Assembly (NCBI RefSeq): GCF_003030345.1
Contig: NZ_CP028158.1
Span: 7,936,001-8,000,000, forward strand
Reading direction: 5' to 3'
DNA length: 64,000 bases
Origin: Plantactinospora sp. BC1
GTDB lineage: Bacteria > Actinomycetota > Actinomycetes > Mycobacteriales > Micromonosporaceae
Shown here: in pieces, positions 44,588 through 53,002 of the stretch
How the letters are laid out: every line of letters starts with the position of its first letter
Numbering within the stretch: position 1 is the first letter of the stretch
Notes under the pieces: generated by a model
Databases searched by the model: none
What the model saw: the letters and a program-made list of their open reading frames with translations, nothing else
Told to the model about the DNA's origin: nothing
Program-made: the position numbers and the translations under genes

Positions 44588-45727
44588 TCACCGGCTCCAC
44601 TGCCCGGCCAGCCGGGCCGCCAGCGCCCGCAGGCCCTCGGCCGGCCGGCTCATCGCCCGCTCGACCCCGCCGTGCGGCTCCCCGCCGAAGTGGTCCACCA
44701 GGCTGTGCGTCTCGGTCACCCCGGCCGCCGCCGACTCGCGCCGCCCGGCGCTGACCCGGCCGGCCAGCACCACACAGGGCACCCCCCGGTCCCGGGCCGC
44801 CCCGGCCACCCCGGCCACCACCTTGCCGCGCAGCGACTGGTGGTCGAAGGAACCCTCCCCGGTGATCACCAGGTCGGCCTCGTCGTAGGCGGCGTCCAGC
44901 CCGGTCAACCGGGTGACCAGCTCGATACCCGACTCGCACCGGCCGCCCAGCGCGAGCAGCGCCGCACCGAGCCCGCCGGCCGCGCCGGCACCCGGCAACC
45001 CGGCCAGCCCGGGCGGGCAGCCGGGCAGGTCGCGCTCCAGCACCTCGGCGAAGCGCCCCAGCGCGTCGTCGAGCAGGAGTACGTCCTCGCGGGTCGCACC
45101 CTTCTGCGGCCCGAAGACGTTCGACGCGCCGGTCAGCCCGGTCAGCGGGTTGTCGACGTCGGTCGCCGCGACCAGCCCCATCCCACGCAACTGGGGCCGT
45201 CCGGTCAGCCCGGCGACGGCGAGCAGCGCGGCTCCGCCGTACGGCAGGGCCATCCCGGCGGCGTCCACCGGTACGGCGTTCAGCGCGGCCAGCAGCCCCG
45301 CGCCCGCGTCGTTCACGGCCGAGCCGCCCAGCCCGACCACGGCACGCCGGGCCCCCGCCTCGGCGGCGGTGGCGAGCAGCGCGCCGAGGCCGTACGAGGT
45401 GGTCCGCTTCGGGTCGCGTTCCTCCGGGGCGAGCAGGTGCAGGCCGCACGCCTGGGCACTCTCCACGTACGCGGTGGTGCCGTCGGCGGTGAGCAGGATC
45501 TCGCCGGCGGCCGGCCGGCCCAGCGGGTCGACGGTCGACACCGGCACCCGGCGTCCGGGCAGGGCGGCGGCGAGCACCTGGACGAAGCCCGGCCCGCCGT
45601 CGGAGAGCGGCCGCAGCACCAGGTCGTCGCCGGGGGCCACCTCCCGCCAGCCGTCCCGGACCGCCTCGGCCACCTCGGCCGCGGAGAGGGTACCGGCGAA
45701 CTTGTCCGGACAGATCAGGATCCGCAT
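44588..45727 (-). CDS. Glycerate kinase (GlxK/GarK family)
   Basis: Phosphorylates glycerate to 2-phosphoglycerate. 379 residues: MRILICPDKFAGTLSAAEVA, LSDGGPGFVQVL (family DGG), RAVVGLGGSAVNDAGAGLL, ATDVDNPL, FGPQKGA and TGEGSFDHQSLRGK. The usual DGGEGT reads DGGPGF here. Start ATG 45727 has no obvious binding site. Diverges from nadA across about 70 bp. Confidence 0.92.
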   Translation of the reverse strand: MRILICPDKFAGTLSAAEVAEAVRDGWREVAPGDDLVLRPLSDGGPGFVQVLAAALPGRRVPVSTVDPLGRPAAGEILLTADGTTAYVESAQACGLHLLAPEERDPKRTTSYGLGALLATAAEAGARRAVVGLGGSAVNDAGAGLLAALNAVPVDAAGMALPYGGAALLAVAGLTGRPQLRGMGLVAATDVDNPLTGLTGASNVFGPQKGATREDVLLLDDALGRFAEVLERDLPGCPPGLAGLPGAGAAGGLGAALLALGGRCESGIELVTRLTGLDAAYDEADLVITGEGSFDHQSLRGKVVAGVAGAARDRGVPCVVLAGRVSAGRRESAAAGVTETHSLVDHFGGEPHGGVERAMSRPAEGLRALAARLAGQWSR

Positions 45728-45796
45728 GGATCACGAGTGTGGCAGCCCACATCAGGACGGCTGGAAAGCGGTCCCGGCTGTGGAAGCATGGGGATC

Positions 45797-46966
45797 GTGA
45801 CTTCGACGTGGGTAGAGCCGTCCAGCACCGCTACCGCCCTGCTGCTGCTCGGCCGGGGCGCCGACCCGACCAGCGAGCGCGGGGTCGACTGTCCCGGCGA
45901 GCTGCCGCCGCCGAGCGACCCGAACCTGGTCGCCCGGGCCACGGCCGCCAAGGCGGCGCTCGGTGAGCGGGTGTTCGTGCTCGGCCACCACTACCAGCGC
46001 GACGAGGTCATCCAGTTCGCCGACGTGACCGGTGACTCGTTCAAGCTCGCCCGCGAGGCGGCGGCCCGGCCGGACGCGGAGTACATCGTCTTCTGCGGCG
46101 TGCACTTCATGGCCGAGAGCGCCGACATCCTCACCACCGACGCCCAGCGGGTGGTCCTGCCCGACCTGGCCGCCGGCTGCTCGATGGCGGACATGGCGGC
46201 GCTGCCGCAGGTCGAGGCCGCCTGGGAGGCGCTGGAAGAACTCGGCGTGGCCGGTTCGACCGTGCCGGTGACCTACATGAACTCGTCCGCCGACATCAAG
46301 GGCTTCGTCGGGCGCAACGGCGGGGTGGTCTGCACCTCGTCGAACGCCGAGCGGGCGCTGCGCTGGGCGTTCGAGCGGGGGCAGCGGGTGCTCTTCCTCC
46401 CCGACCAGCACCTCGGCCGTAACACGGCGGTGCTGAAGATGGGGCTGGACGCGGACGACTGCGTGCTCTACGACCCGCACAAGCCGGGTGGCGGGCTGAC
46501 CGCCAAGCAGCTCCGGGAAGCCAAGATGATCCTGTGGCGGGGGCACTGCTCGGTGCACGGCCGGTTCACCCGGAGCAGCGTCGACGAGGTCCGGATGCGG
46601 GTGCCCGGGGTGAACGTGCTGGTCCACCCCGAGTGCCGGTACGACGTGGTGACCGCCGCCGACCACGTCGGCTCGACCGAGTACATCATCAACACCATCG
46701 AGGCGGCGCCGGCCGGCTCGGCCTGGGCGGTCGGTACCGAACTGAACCTGGTCCGTCGGCTGGCCAACGCCCACCCGGACAAGCAGGTCATGTTCCTGGA
46801 CCGGACCGTCTGCTACTGCTCCACGATGAACCGGATCGACCTGCCGCACCTGGTCTGGTCGCTGGAGGAACTGGTCGCCGGCCGGGTGCCGAACCAGATC
46901 ACCGTGGACCGGGACACCGCGCACCACGCCCGGGTGGCGCTGGACCAGATGCTGGCCCTGCCGTAG
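45797..46966 (+). CDS. nadA: Quinolinate synthase
   Basis: Condenses iminoaspartate with DHAP to quinolinate, using a [4Fe-4S] cluster; first committed NAD synthesis steps. 389 residues, long NadA type: LGHHYQRDEVIQFAD, GDSFKLAREAA, FCGVHFMAESADIL (first cluster Cys), HPECRYDVV (second) and CYCSTMNRI (third). GTG 45797 is chosen (GGAAG 10 nt upstream); ATG 45788 is in frame and equally possible. nadB and nadC are not adjacent. Confidence 0.95.
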   Translation: MTSTWVEPSSTATALLLLGRGADPTSERGVDCPGELPPPSDPNLVARATAAKAALGERVFVLGHHYQRDEVIQFADVTGDSFKLAREAAARPDAEYIVFCGVHFMAESADILTTDAQRVVLPDLAAGCSMADMAALPQVEAAWEALEELGVAGSTVPVTYMNSSADIKGFVGRNGGVVCTSSNAERALRWAFERGQRVLFLPDQHLGRNTAVLKMGLDADDCVLYDPHKPGGGLTAKQLREAKMILWRGHCSVHGRFTRSSVDEVRMRVPGVNVLVHPECRYDVVTAADHVGSTEYIINTIEAAPAGSAWAVGTELNLVRRLANAHPDKQVMFLDRTVCYCSTMNRIDLPHLVWSLEELVAGRVPNQITVDRDTAHHARVALDQMLALP

Positions 46967-47075
46967 CGGACGCATACGACTACTGACAGTAATAAGCGGG
47001 GTACGGATTCCTGCCGCTGTCCCCGTTTCGTGCCATCCGTCGCGCTGTGACCGCTCTTTTTTCGTAACCGAGCGC

Positions 47076-47081
47076 TATGCT
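47076..47081 (+). promoter_or_regulatory. Candidate -10 box of murA
   Basis: TATGCT downstream of a T-rich patch (CTCTTTTTTCG), about 145 bp upstream of TTG 47227, within the 260-bp spacer after nadA; a leader of ~135 nt would result. Confidence 0.4.
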
Positions 47082-47226
47082 GCCCGGGGCCGTGACAGAG
47101 CCCGGGCAGGACGGCGTGACCGCGTCGTGCCGGCCGGGCCACGGGGGGCGACGGCTGTGTGGACCTGATGGTTCACCCTCGCGGAGAGCATCGACGTAGA
47201 GCAGCATCAACCCGCTGGAGGTTCCG

Positions 47227-48582
47227 TTGACCGACGACGTCCTGGTCGTACACGGAGGTACGCCCCTTTCCGGGCAGATCCGAGTGCGCGGCGCGAAGAA
47301 TCTCGTCTCCAAGGCGATGGTCGCGGCCCTGCTCGGCGACGAGCCGAGCCGGCTCTTCGACGTGCCGCGGATCCGCGACGTCGAGGTGGTCCGGGGCCTG
47401 CTCGAACTGCACGGCGTGAAGGTCACCGACGGCGTCGACGACGGCGAACTGGTCTTCGACCCGGCCAACGTCGAGAGCGCCAGCACGGACGAGATCAACG
47501 TGCACGCCGGATCGAGCCGGATCCCCATCCTGTTCTGCGGTCCGCTGCTGCACCGGCTCGGCCACGCGTTCATCCCCGACCTGGGCGGCTGCCACATCGG
47601 CCCACGGCCGATCGACTTCCACATCCAGGCGCTGCGGCAGTTCGGCGCGGTGGTGGACAAGGCACCCGACGGGATGCACCTGACCGCACCGAGCGGCCTG
47701 CACGGCACCAAGTTCGAGCTGCCGTACCCGAGCGTGGGCGCCACCGAGCAGGTGCTGCTGACCGCGGTACTCGCCGAGGGCGTCACCGAGCTGCGCAACG
47801 CGGCCGTCGAGCCGGAGATCATCGACCTGATCTGCGTACTCCAGAAGATGGGCGCGATCATCAAGGTGCACACCGACCGGGTGATCGAGGTGCAGGGTGT
47901 CGCCCGGCTGGGCGGCTACACCCACCGGCCGATCCCGGACCGGATCGAGGCGGCGAGCTGGGCCGCCGCCGCGCTGGCCACCGGCGGCCGGGTCGAGGTG
48001 CTCGGCGCCGAGCAGGCCGACATGATGACCTTCCTCAACGTGTTCCGCTCGGTCGGCGGGGCGTACGAGGTCACCGACACCCGGCCGCCTCGGCAGGGCA
48101 GCCCGGGCCAGGAGGGCGGGATCCGGTTCTGGCACCCCGGCGGCGAGCTGCGGGCGGTGGCGCTGGAGACCGACGTGCACCCGGGGTTCATGACCGACTG
48201 GCAGCAGCCGCTGGTGGTGGCGCTGACCCAGGCCCGGGGCCTGTCGATCGTGCACGAGACGGTGTACGAGCAGCGGCTCGGCTACACCGAGGCGCTGAAC
48301 AAGATGGGCGCCACGATCCAGGTCTACCGGGACTGCCTCGGCGGTACGCCCTGCCGGTTCGGCCGCCGCAACTTCAAGCACTCGGCGGTGATCGCCGGGC
48401 CGTCGAAGCTGCACGCCGCCGACCTGGTCATCCCCGACCTGCGGGCCGGGTTCAGCCACCTGATCGCCGCGCTGGCGGCCGAGGGCACCTCCCGGGTCTA
48501 CGGCGTGGATCTGATCAACCGGGGTTACGAGGACTTCGAGGCCAAGCTCGCGGACCTCGGCGCGCACGTCGAGCGCCCCTGA
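47227..48582 (+). CDS. murA: UDP-N-acetylglucosamine 1-carboxyvinyltransferase
   Basis: First committed step of peptidoglycan synthesis: transfers enolpyruvate from PEP to UDP-GlcNAc. 451 residues: VRGAKNLVSKAMVAALL (substrate Lys-Asn), LGGCHIGPRPIDFH with active-site Cys122 (so fosfomycin-sensitive type), PSVGATEQVLLTAVLA, and DVHPGFMTDWQQPLVVALTQ (catalytic Asp). The TDWQQP form differs from the common TDMQAQ but is known in actinobacterial MurA. TTG 47227 has GGAGG 6 nt upstream. A second MurA may exist elsewhere. Confidence 0.92.
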   Translation: MTDDVLVVHGGTPLSGQIRVRGAKNLVSKAMVAALLGDEPSRLFDVPRIRDVEVVRGLLELHGVKVTDGVDDGELVFDPANVESASTDEINVHAGSSRIPILFCGPLLHRLGHAFIPDLGGCHIGPRPIDFHIQALRQFGAVVDKAPDGMHLTAPSGLHGTKFELPYPSVGATEQVLLTAVLAEGVTELRNAAVEPEIIDLICVLQKMGAIIKVHTDRVIEVQGVARLGGYTHRPIPDRIEAASWAAAALATGGRVEVLGAEQADMMTFLNVFRSVGGAYEVTDTRPPRQGSPGQEGGIRFWHPGGELRAVALETDVHPGFMTDWQQPLVVALTQARGLSIVHETVYEQRLGYTEALNKMGATIQVYRDCLGGTPCRFGRRNFKHSAVIAGPSKLHAADLVIPDLRAGFSHLIAALAAEGTSRVYGVDLINRGYEDFEAKLADLGAHVERP

Positions 48583-48728
48583 ACCCGCGTACCCGCATCC
48601 GGTGGCCGGCGTGCCGGCTTCCGGGTCCGGGCCGGCCGGAGACCGGGTGAGACGCTGCTCACCCGGTTCCGGGCGGCGGCGGTGGGCGGTCGGCGTACCG
48701 CGAGGTGCGGGTCGCTCCGGCGGTTGGC

Positions 48729-48734
48729 TACCCT
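48729..48734 (+). promoter_or_regulatory. -10 box for leaderless DUF3043 gene
   Basis: TACCCT, 6 nt before GTG 48741. Confidence 0.5.
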
Positions 48735-48740
48735 TGCCGC

Positions 48741-49349
48741 GTGCCGTCGCTGTTTCGCCGCAAGCCCACCGACCTCGTCGAGGAGGCCACCGCTGAGGTG
48801 ACCCCCGAGGAGGAGTCCGCGTCCGCCCGCCCCCGGGGCTACACCCCGAGCAAGAAGGAGTTGGGCCGGGAGACTCCGAAGCGCCCGAGCGCCGGTCGGC
48901 GGGTCGTCGGCGACGCCAAGCCGCTCACCAAGCAGGAGGCCCGGGAGCGGCGCCGGCAGTTGCGGGCGGAGTCGGCGGCCGAGTTCCGCCGGGAGGGTGG
49001 TCCCCGGGACCGGGCTCCCGAGCGCGGGCTCGCCCGGGACGTGGTGGACTCCCGGCGTACCGTCGGGACCTGGTTCTTCGGCGGCGCCCTGGTGGTGCTG
49101 ATCGGTTCGGCGAACACCATGCCGCCGGCGGTGCGGTTCGCCTCCAACCTGCTCTGGGGCCTGCTGGCGATCGCCCTGGTGATCGACTCGGTGCTGATCT
49201 CGCGGAAGATCAAGAAGCTGGTCCGGCAGCGGTTCCCCAAGACCGACCAGCGGATGGGCTCGCTCTACCTCTACGCGATCATGCGCTCGATCACGTTCCG
49301 CCGGATGCGCGCTCCGGTCCCCCGGGTCAACCTCGGCGACAAGATCTGA
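48741..49349 (+). CDS. DUF3043 membrane protein
   Basis: 202 residues: charged, helical N-terminal half (KKELGRETPKRPSAGRR, KQEARERRRQLRAE), two transmembrane helices (TWFFGGALVVLIGS and SNLLWGLLAIALVIDSVLI), and a basic C-terminal segment (RKIKKLVRQRFPKTDQRMGS). The FPKTDQRMGSLYLYAIMRS motif is the hallmark of the actinobacterial DUF3043 family (Rv2206 position). Function unknown. Leaderless start by TACCCT 6 nt upstream. Confidence 0.92.
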   Translation: MPSLFRRKPTDLVEEATAEVTPEEESASARPRGYTPSKKELGRETPKRPSAGRRVVGDAKPLTKQEARERRRQLRAESAAEFRREGGPRDRAPERGLARDVVDSRRTVGTWFFGGALVVLIGSANTMPPAVRFASNLLWGLLAIALVIDSVLISRKIKKLVRQRFPKTDQRMGSLYLYAIMRSITFRRMRAPVPRVNLGDKI

Positions 49350-49372
49350 GCCACCGGCGCGGCCCGGCGGGC

Positions 49373-49493
49373 GAAGCGTCGGCGCAGGGCGTTTCACGCA
49401 CGCCGAGCCGGGTGAAGCGTCGGTGCAGGGCGGTTCACGCACGCCCAGCAGGGTGAAGCGTCGGCGCCCAGCCGTTCACGGAACGCCGAGCAG
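49373..49493. repeat. 41-bp tandem repeat, three copies, spanning the azlD stop
   Basis: Copies start at 49373, 49414 and 49455 (each opens gaagcgtcgg). The third contains the azlD stop (49478-49476) and last codons; the first two lie in the 126-bp spacer between convergent genes. Copies differ at several positions. Confidence 0.85.
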
Positions 49494-49784
49494 GCGGAGC
49501 AGGGCGGCCGTGCCGGCCGCCGCGACCACCACCGCGACGAACGGGGCACGGCGCCAGGCCAGCACGGCGCCGACGAGTACCCCGGTCGGGCGGGCGAAGC
49601 CGGCGAACGCGCCCGCCTCGGTCAGCGCCGCCGTCACCGCGAGCGCCGCGAGCAGGGCGGCCGCCGCCATCGGCAGCAGCCGGTTCACCCCGTCGGGCAG
49701 GGCCAGCCGGTCCCGCAGCACCACTCCGGAGAGCCGGAAGGCGTACGTGCCGACGGCCAGCGCCAGGATCACGACGATCAGCAT
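49476..49784 (-). CDS. azlD: AzlD-type branched-chain amino-acid exporter small subunit
   Basis: 102 residues, three to four membrane helices (MLIVVILALAVGTYAFRLSG, LPMAAAALLAALAVTAAL, FVAVVVAAAGTAALLRLL). Pairs with AzlC to export branched-chain or other hydrophobic amino acids or analogues. ATG 49784 has GGGGGAG 5 nt upstream. 61 bp below azlC on the same strand. Confidence 0.9.
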   Translation of the reverse strand: MLIVVILALAVGTYAFRLSGVVLRDRLALPDGVNRLLPMAAAALLAALAVTAALTEAGAFAGFARPTGVLVGAVLAWRRAPFVAVVVAAAGTAALLRLLGVP

Positions 49785-49845
49785 CTCGACTCCCCCGGTC
49801 GACGCTCCGGCGGCGGCGACCCGCACCCGCCGGCACGCCGACGGC

Positions 49846-50550
49846 TCAGCACGGCCGCGCCCGAGGTCGCCGGGGCAGCAGCAGTACGGCTAATCCGGCC
49901 AGCGCCAGCAGCACCGGCAGGCCGGCCGGCAGTACGGGGGTGACCAGCAGCGCGATCGCCGCGCCGACCAGGGCCACCCGCCGGGTCTGCGGGTCACGCA
50001 GCGCCGGCAGCAGCAGGGCGAGCAGCCCGGCCGGGAACGCGGCGTCCAGCCCGAGCCGGAGCGGGTCGCCGACCCGGCTGGCCAGCAGCACCCCGAGCAG
50101 GGTGCCGACGTTCCAGGCCAGGAAGAGCAGGATCCCGGCCAGCCAGAAGGCGCGGCGCCGGCCCGCCCGGTCGGGTTGGGCCAGCGTGAACGCGGTGACC
50201 TCGTCGGTCATCAGGTGGCTGCCGAGCAGCCGGTGCCGCCAGCGCCGCCCGAGTACGTCCCCGAGGGCCAGCCCGAACGGCAGGTGCCGGGCGTTGAGCA
50301 GCAGGCCGGCGAAGACCGCCGCGACGGGGCTGCCGGCCGCGACCAGCCCGACCGCGACGAACTGGGCGCCACCGGCGTACAGCAGGGTGGACATCGCGAC
50401 GATCGCCGGGACCGGTAGACCGGCGGCGAGCGCGACGGCGCCGAAGGAGGCGCCCACCGCCACCATCGCGACCGCGATCGCGCCGATGTCGCGCAGCAGG
50501 GCGCGGGTCGGCACCGATCCGGATGCCGGTGTTCGGTCTACCGTACGCAT
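49846..50550 (-). CDS. azlC: AzlC-type branched-chain amino-acid exporter large subunit
   Basis: 234 residues with six or more membrane helices: VAVGASFGAVALAAGLPVPA, STLLYAGGAQFVAVGLVAAG (family motif GAxQF), LNARHLPFGLALGD, HLMTDEVTAFTLA. ATG 50550. Divergent from the XRE-cupin regulator over 54 bp that contain two GTTC-type dyads, so the regulator probably controls this exporter. Confidence 0.93.
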   Translation of the reverse strand: MRTVDRTPASGSVPTRALLRDIGAIAVAMVAVGASFGAVALAAGLPVPAIVAMSTLLYAGGAQFVAVGLVAAGSPVAAVFAGLLLNARHLPFGLALGDVLGRRWRHRLLGSHLMTDEVTAFTLAQPDRAGRRRAFWLAGILLFLAWNVGTLLGVLLASRVGDPLRLGLDAAFPAGLLALLLPALRDPQTRRVALVGAAIALLVTPVLPAGLPVLLALAGLAVLLLPRRPRARPC

Positions 50551-50551
50551 G

Positions 50552-50567
50552 GTTCAGAATAATGAAC
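50552..50567. promoter_or_regulatory. Dyad GTTCA-N6-TGAAC (azlC-proximal)
   Basis: gttcagaataatgaac, perfect 5-bp arms, AT-rich centre that may overlap a -10 region. Confidence 0.55.
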
Positions 50568-50578
50568 ACCTGATGCCT

Positions 50579-50594
50579 GTTCGTCAAGCCGAAC
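50579..50594. promoter_or_regulatory. Dyad GTTCG-N6-CGAAC (regulator-proximal)
   Basis: gttcgtcaagccgaac, same architecture as the dyad at 50552, centres 27 bp apart. Confidence 0.55.
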
Positions 50595-50604
50595 GGATGG
50601 ACCG

Positions 50605-51177
50605 ATGGATCGAACGCAGTCCCGCTCCGGCGACTCTCCGGTGCCCGCCATCGCCGCCGCGCTGCGCCGGGAACGGGAACGCAGCGGCATCTCGCTCGCC
50701 GAACTAGCCCGCCGGGCCGGAATCGCCAAGTCGACCCTGTCACAACTCGAAGCCGGCAACGGAAACCCGAGCGTGGAAACCCTCTGGGCCCTCGGGGTCG
50801 CCCTCGGCGTACCGTTCAGCCGGCTGGTCGAGCAGCCCCAGCCGGCGGTACGGGTGATCCGGGCCGGCCAGGCCCCCGGGTTCCGCTCCCAGCAGGCCGA
50901 GTTCACCGGCACCCTGCTCGCGGCCGGTGCGCCACAGGTACGCCGGGACGTCTACCTGATCGAACTCGAACCCGGCCAGCCGCGCGACGCCGACCCGCAC
51001 ATCCCCGGCAGCGTGGAACACCTGGTGCTGGCCGCCGGCCGGCTGCGTACCGGACCGGCGAGCGACCCGGTCGAACTCGGCCCGGGCGACTACGTCAGCT
51101 TTCCCGGCGACGTCCCGCACCGCTACGAGGCGCTCGCCCCCGGCACCTTCGCCGTGCTGGTGATGGAGCACCCCTAG
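50605..51177 (+). CDS. XRE-family regulator with C-terminal cupin domain
   Basis: 190 residues: helix-turn-helix about 14-68 (ISLAELARRAGIAKSTLSQL, EAGNGNPSVETLWAL) and a cupin beta-barrel about 95-188 (DADPHIPGSVEHLVLAAGRL, GDYVSFPGDVPHRYEAL). This SutR/PuuR-like layout senses small metabolites and often controls a divergent transporter; here that is azlCD. ATG 50605. Its stop TAG overlaps the stop of the convergent ABC gene in one CTAG. Confidence 0.92.
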   Translation: MDRTQSRSGDSPVPAIAAALRRERERSGISLAELARRAGIAKSTLSQLEAGNGNPSVETLWALGVALGVPFSRLVEQPQPAVRVIRAGQAPGFRSQQAEFTGTLLAAGAPQVRRDVYLIELEPGQPRDADPHIPGSVEHLVLAAGRLRTGPASDPVELGPGDYVSFPGDVPHRYEALAPGTFAVLVMEHP

Positions 51178-52184
51178 AGCGTGCCGGGCCCACCGGCGTC
51201 GACCGGGGCCGGCGTCCGGTAGAGCCGGGCGACGACCTCCTCGATGTCCGGCTCCACGATGGCGATGTCCCGCAGCGCGGCGACCCGGGCCAGCCCGGCC
51301 ACCACCTCGGAGGCGGTCGCCGACTCGCAGGCGAAGACCAGCCGCCGCCCGTCCGCCTCGGCACGCAGCAGCGGCGCGCCGGGCAGCACCGGCGGCTCGG
51401 CGAGTGGCTCGTCGAGGTCGGCGACCACCTGCCGGCGCGAGCCGTACCGCGCGTGCAGCGCCTCGATCGACCCGTCGTGCACCACCCGACCGTGGTCGAT
51501 CACCACCAGCCGCCGGCAGAGCCGCTCGATGTCGGCCAGGTCGTGCGTGGTCAGCACCAGCGTGGTGTCGCCGGCCGCGCCGAGTTCGGCCAGGAAGGCC
51601 CGGACCGCCTGCCGGCTCACCACGTCGAGCCCGATCGTCGGCTCGTCCAGGAAGAGCACCTCCGGACCGTGCAGCAGCGCGGCCGTCAACTCGCCCCGCA
51701 TCCGCTGCCCCAGCGAGAGCTGCCGCACCGGCACGTCGAGGAACCCGTCCAGGTCGAGTTCGGCGCGGCAGCGGCGCAGCCGGGCGGCGTGTTCGGCCGC
51801 CGGCACCCGGTAGACGTGCCGGAGCAGGTCGAAGGAGTCCCGCAGCGGCAGGTCCCACCAGAGCTGCGAACGCTGCCCGAAGACCACCCCGATGCGCAGC
51901 GCCAGCCGGGTGCGCTGGGCCACCGGCAGCAGCCCGCAGACGCGTACCTGCCCGGACGACGGGCTCAGCACCCCGGTCAGCATCTTCAGCGTGGTCGACT
52001 TGCCGGCACCGTTCGGCCCGATGTAGCCGACCATCTCGCCGCGCCGGACCGTGAGGTCGATCCCGTCGACCGCGCCGACCACCCGCTTCGTCCGGCGGAA
52101 CCGGCCGGCCCGGACGCGTACCACGAACTCCTTGCGCAGGTCGCGGACCTCGATCACCGGGGCGTCCGGCGGGGTCGCGGTCAC
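51174..52184 (-). CDS. ABC-2 exporter ATP-binding protein
   Basis: 336 residues: Walker A GPNGAGKST (56-64), Q-loop VFGQRSQLWWDLP, signature LSLGQRMRGEL, Walker B EVLFLDEPTIGLD, H-loop LTTHDL, and a ~90-residue C-terminal regulatory domain. The long Q-loop region FGQRSQLWWDLPLRDS is typical of ATPases that work with the COG3694/COG4587 permease pair. Start GTG 52184 overlaps the permease stop (GTGA). Confidence 0.94.
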   Translation of the reverse strand: MTATPPDAPVIEVRDLRKEFVVRVRAGRFRRTKRVVGAVDGIDLTVRRGEMVGYIGPNGAGKSTTLKMLTGVLSPSSGQVRVCGLLPVAQRTRLALRIGVVFGQRSQLWWDLPLRDSFDLLRHVYRVPAAEHAARLRRCRAELDLDGFLDVPVRQLSLGQRMRGELTAALLHGPEVLFLDEPTIGLDVVSRQAVRAFLAELGAAGDTTLVLTTHDLADIERLCRRLVVIDHGRVVHDGSIEALHARYGSRRQVVADLDEPLAEPPVLPGAPLLRAEADGRRLVFACESATASEVVAGLARVAALRDIAIVEPDIEEVVARLYRTPAPVDAGGPGTL

Positions 52185-53002
52185 GAGCCGGTGCTCCGGT
52201 AGTGGCGTACCCCGAGCCGCCACACCCCGGCGGCGATCGCGGCGGCCGGCGCCGCCACGCCCGGTGCGGCCCAGCCCACCCAGGTCGGCAGGCCCAGCGG
52301 GTCGGCCCGGCCGAGCAGCGCCAGTGCCGGGTAGTAGGCCACGAAACCGAACCCCATCCCGTACGCGAAGGCCGCTCGGAACCAGCCACTATAGACAGTC
52401 ATCGGGTACGTGGTGAAGTCGCGCCCGCCGTAGGTGAACGCCGAGCCGACCTCGCCGGAGTCGATCCACCAGAACGACAGCGACGCGGTGGCCACGAAGA
52501 TCGAGGCGAAGAAGACCGCCCCGGCCAGCGGGGTCAGCACGGCCAGCAGCACCCGACCCGGCGTCCACGCCAGATCGGCGGCGACCAGCGCGACCACCAG
52601 CACAGCCGCCCCGAACACGGCCCGGGCGGCCTTGCGCAGCGGCAGATCCATCAGCAGCAGTTGGGGCAGCGCGCCGAGCGGGCGGACCAGCACCGCGTCC
52701 AGCAGCCCGGACCGGACGTACCGGCGGAGCACCTCCACGTTGCCGACCGCGAGATCGGCGGCGGCGAAGGCGGCCGCGGAGAGGCCGACCATCACCATCG
52801 CCTCGGTCCGGTCGAAGCCGCCCAACTCCCGGGTGACCCGGAACAGCACCAGCACGGTGATCACGTCGAGGGCGGTGGCGCCGACGTTGCTGACCAGGTC
52901 CACCACGAACGAGGTGCGGTACGACGCCTGCGACCGCGCCTGCCCGCGCAGCAGCGCCAGATAGGCGGGTGCCCGGCGCAGCCGGTACGTCCACTCAGCC
53001 AC
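52181..53002 (-). CDS. ABC-2 type permease (COG3694-like)
   Basis: 273 residues, six hydrophobic segments; start RRAPAYLALLRGQARSQASY and the segment VEVLRRYVRSGLLDAVLVRP are typical of the family, as is YGGRDFTTYPMTVYSGWFR. GTG 53002 overlaps the end of the previous permease gene by 8 bp. With its neighbours it forms a heterodimeric exporter; the substrate is unknown. Confidence 0.9.
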   Translation of the reverse strand: MAEWTYRLRRAPAYLALLRGQARSQASYRTSFVVDLVSNVGATALDVITVLVLFRVTRELGGFDRTEAMVMVGLSAAAFAAADLAVGNVEVLRRYVRSGLLDAVLVRPLGALPQLLLMDLPLRKAARAVFGAAVLVVALVAADLAWTPGRVLLAVLTPLAGAVFFASIFVATASLSFWWIDSGEVGSAFTYGGRDFTTYPMTVYSGWFRAAFAYGMGFGFVAYYPALALLGRADPLGLPTWVGWAAPGVAAPAAAIAAGVWRLGVRHYRSTGS

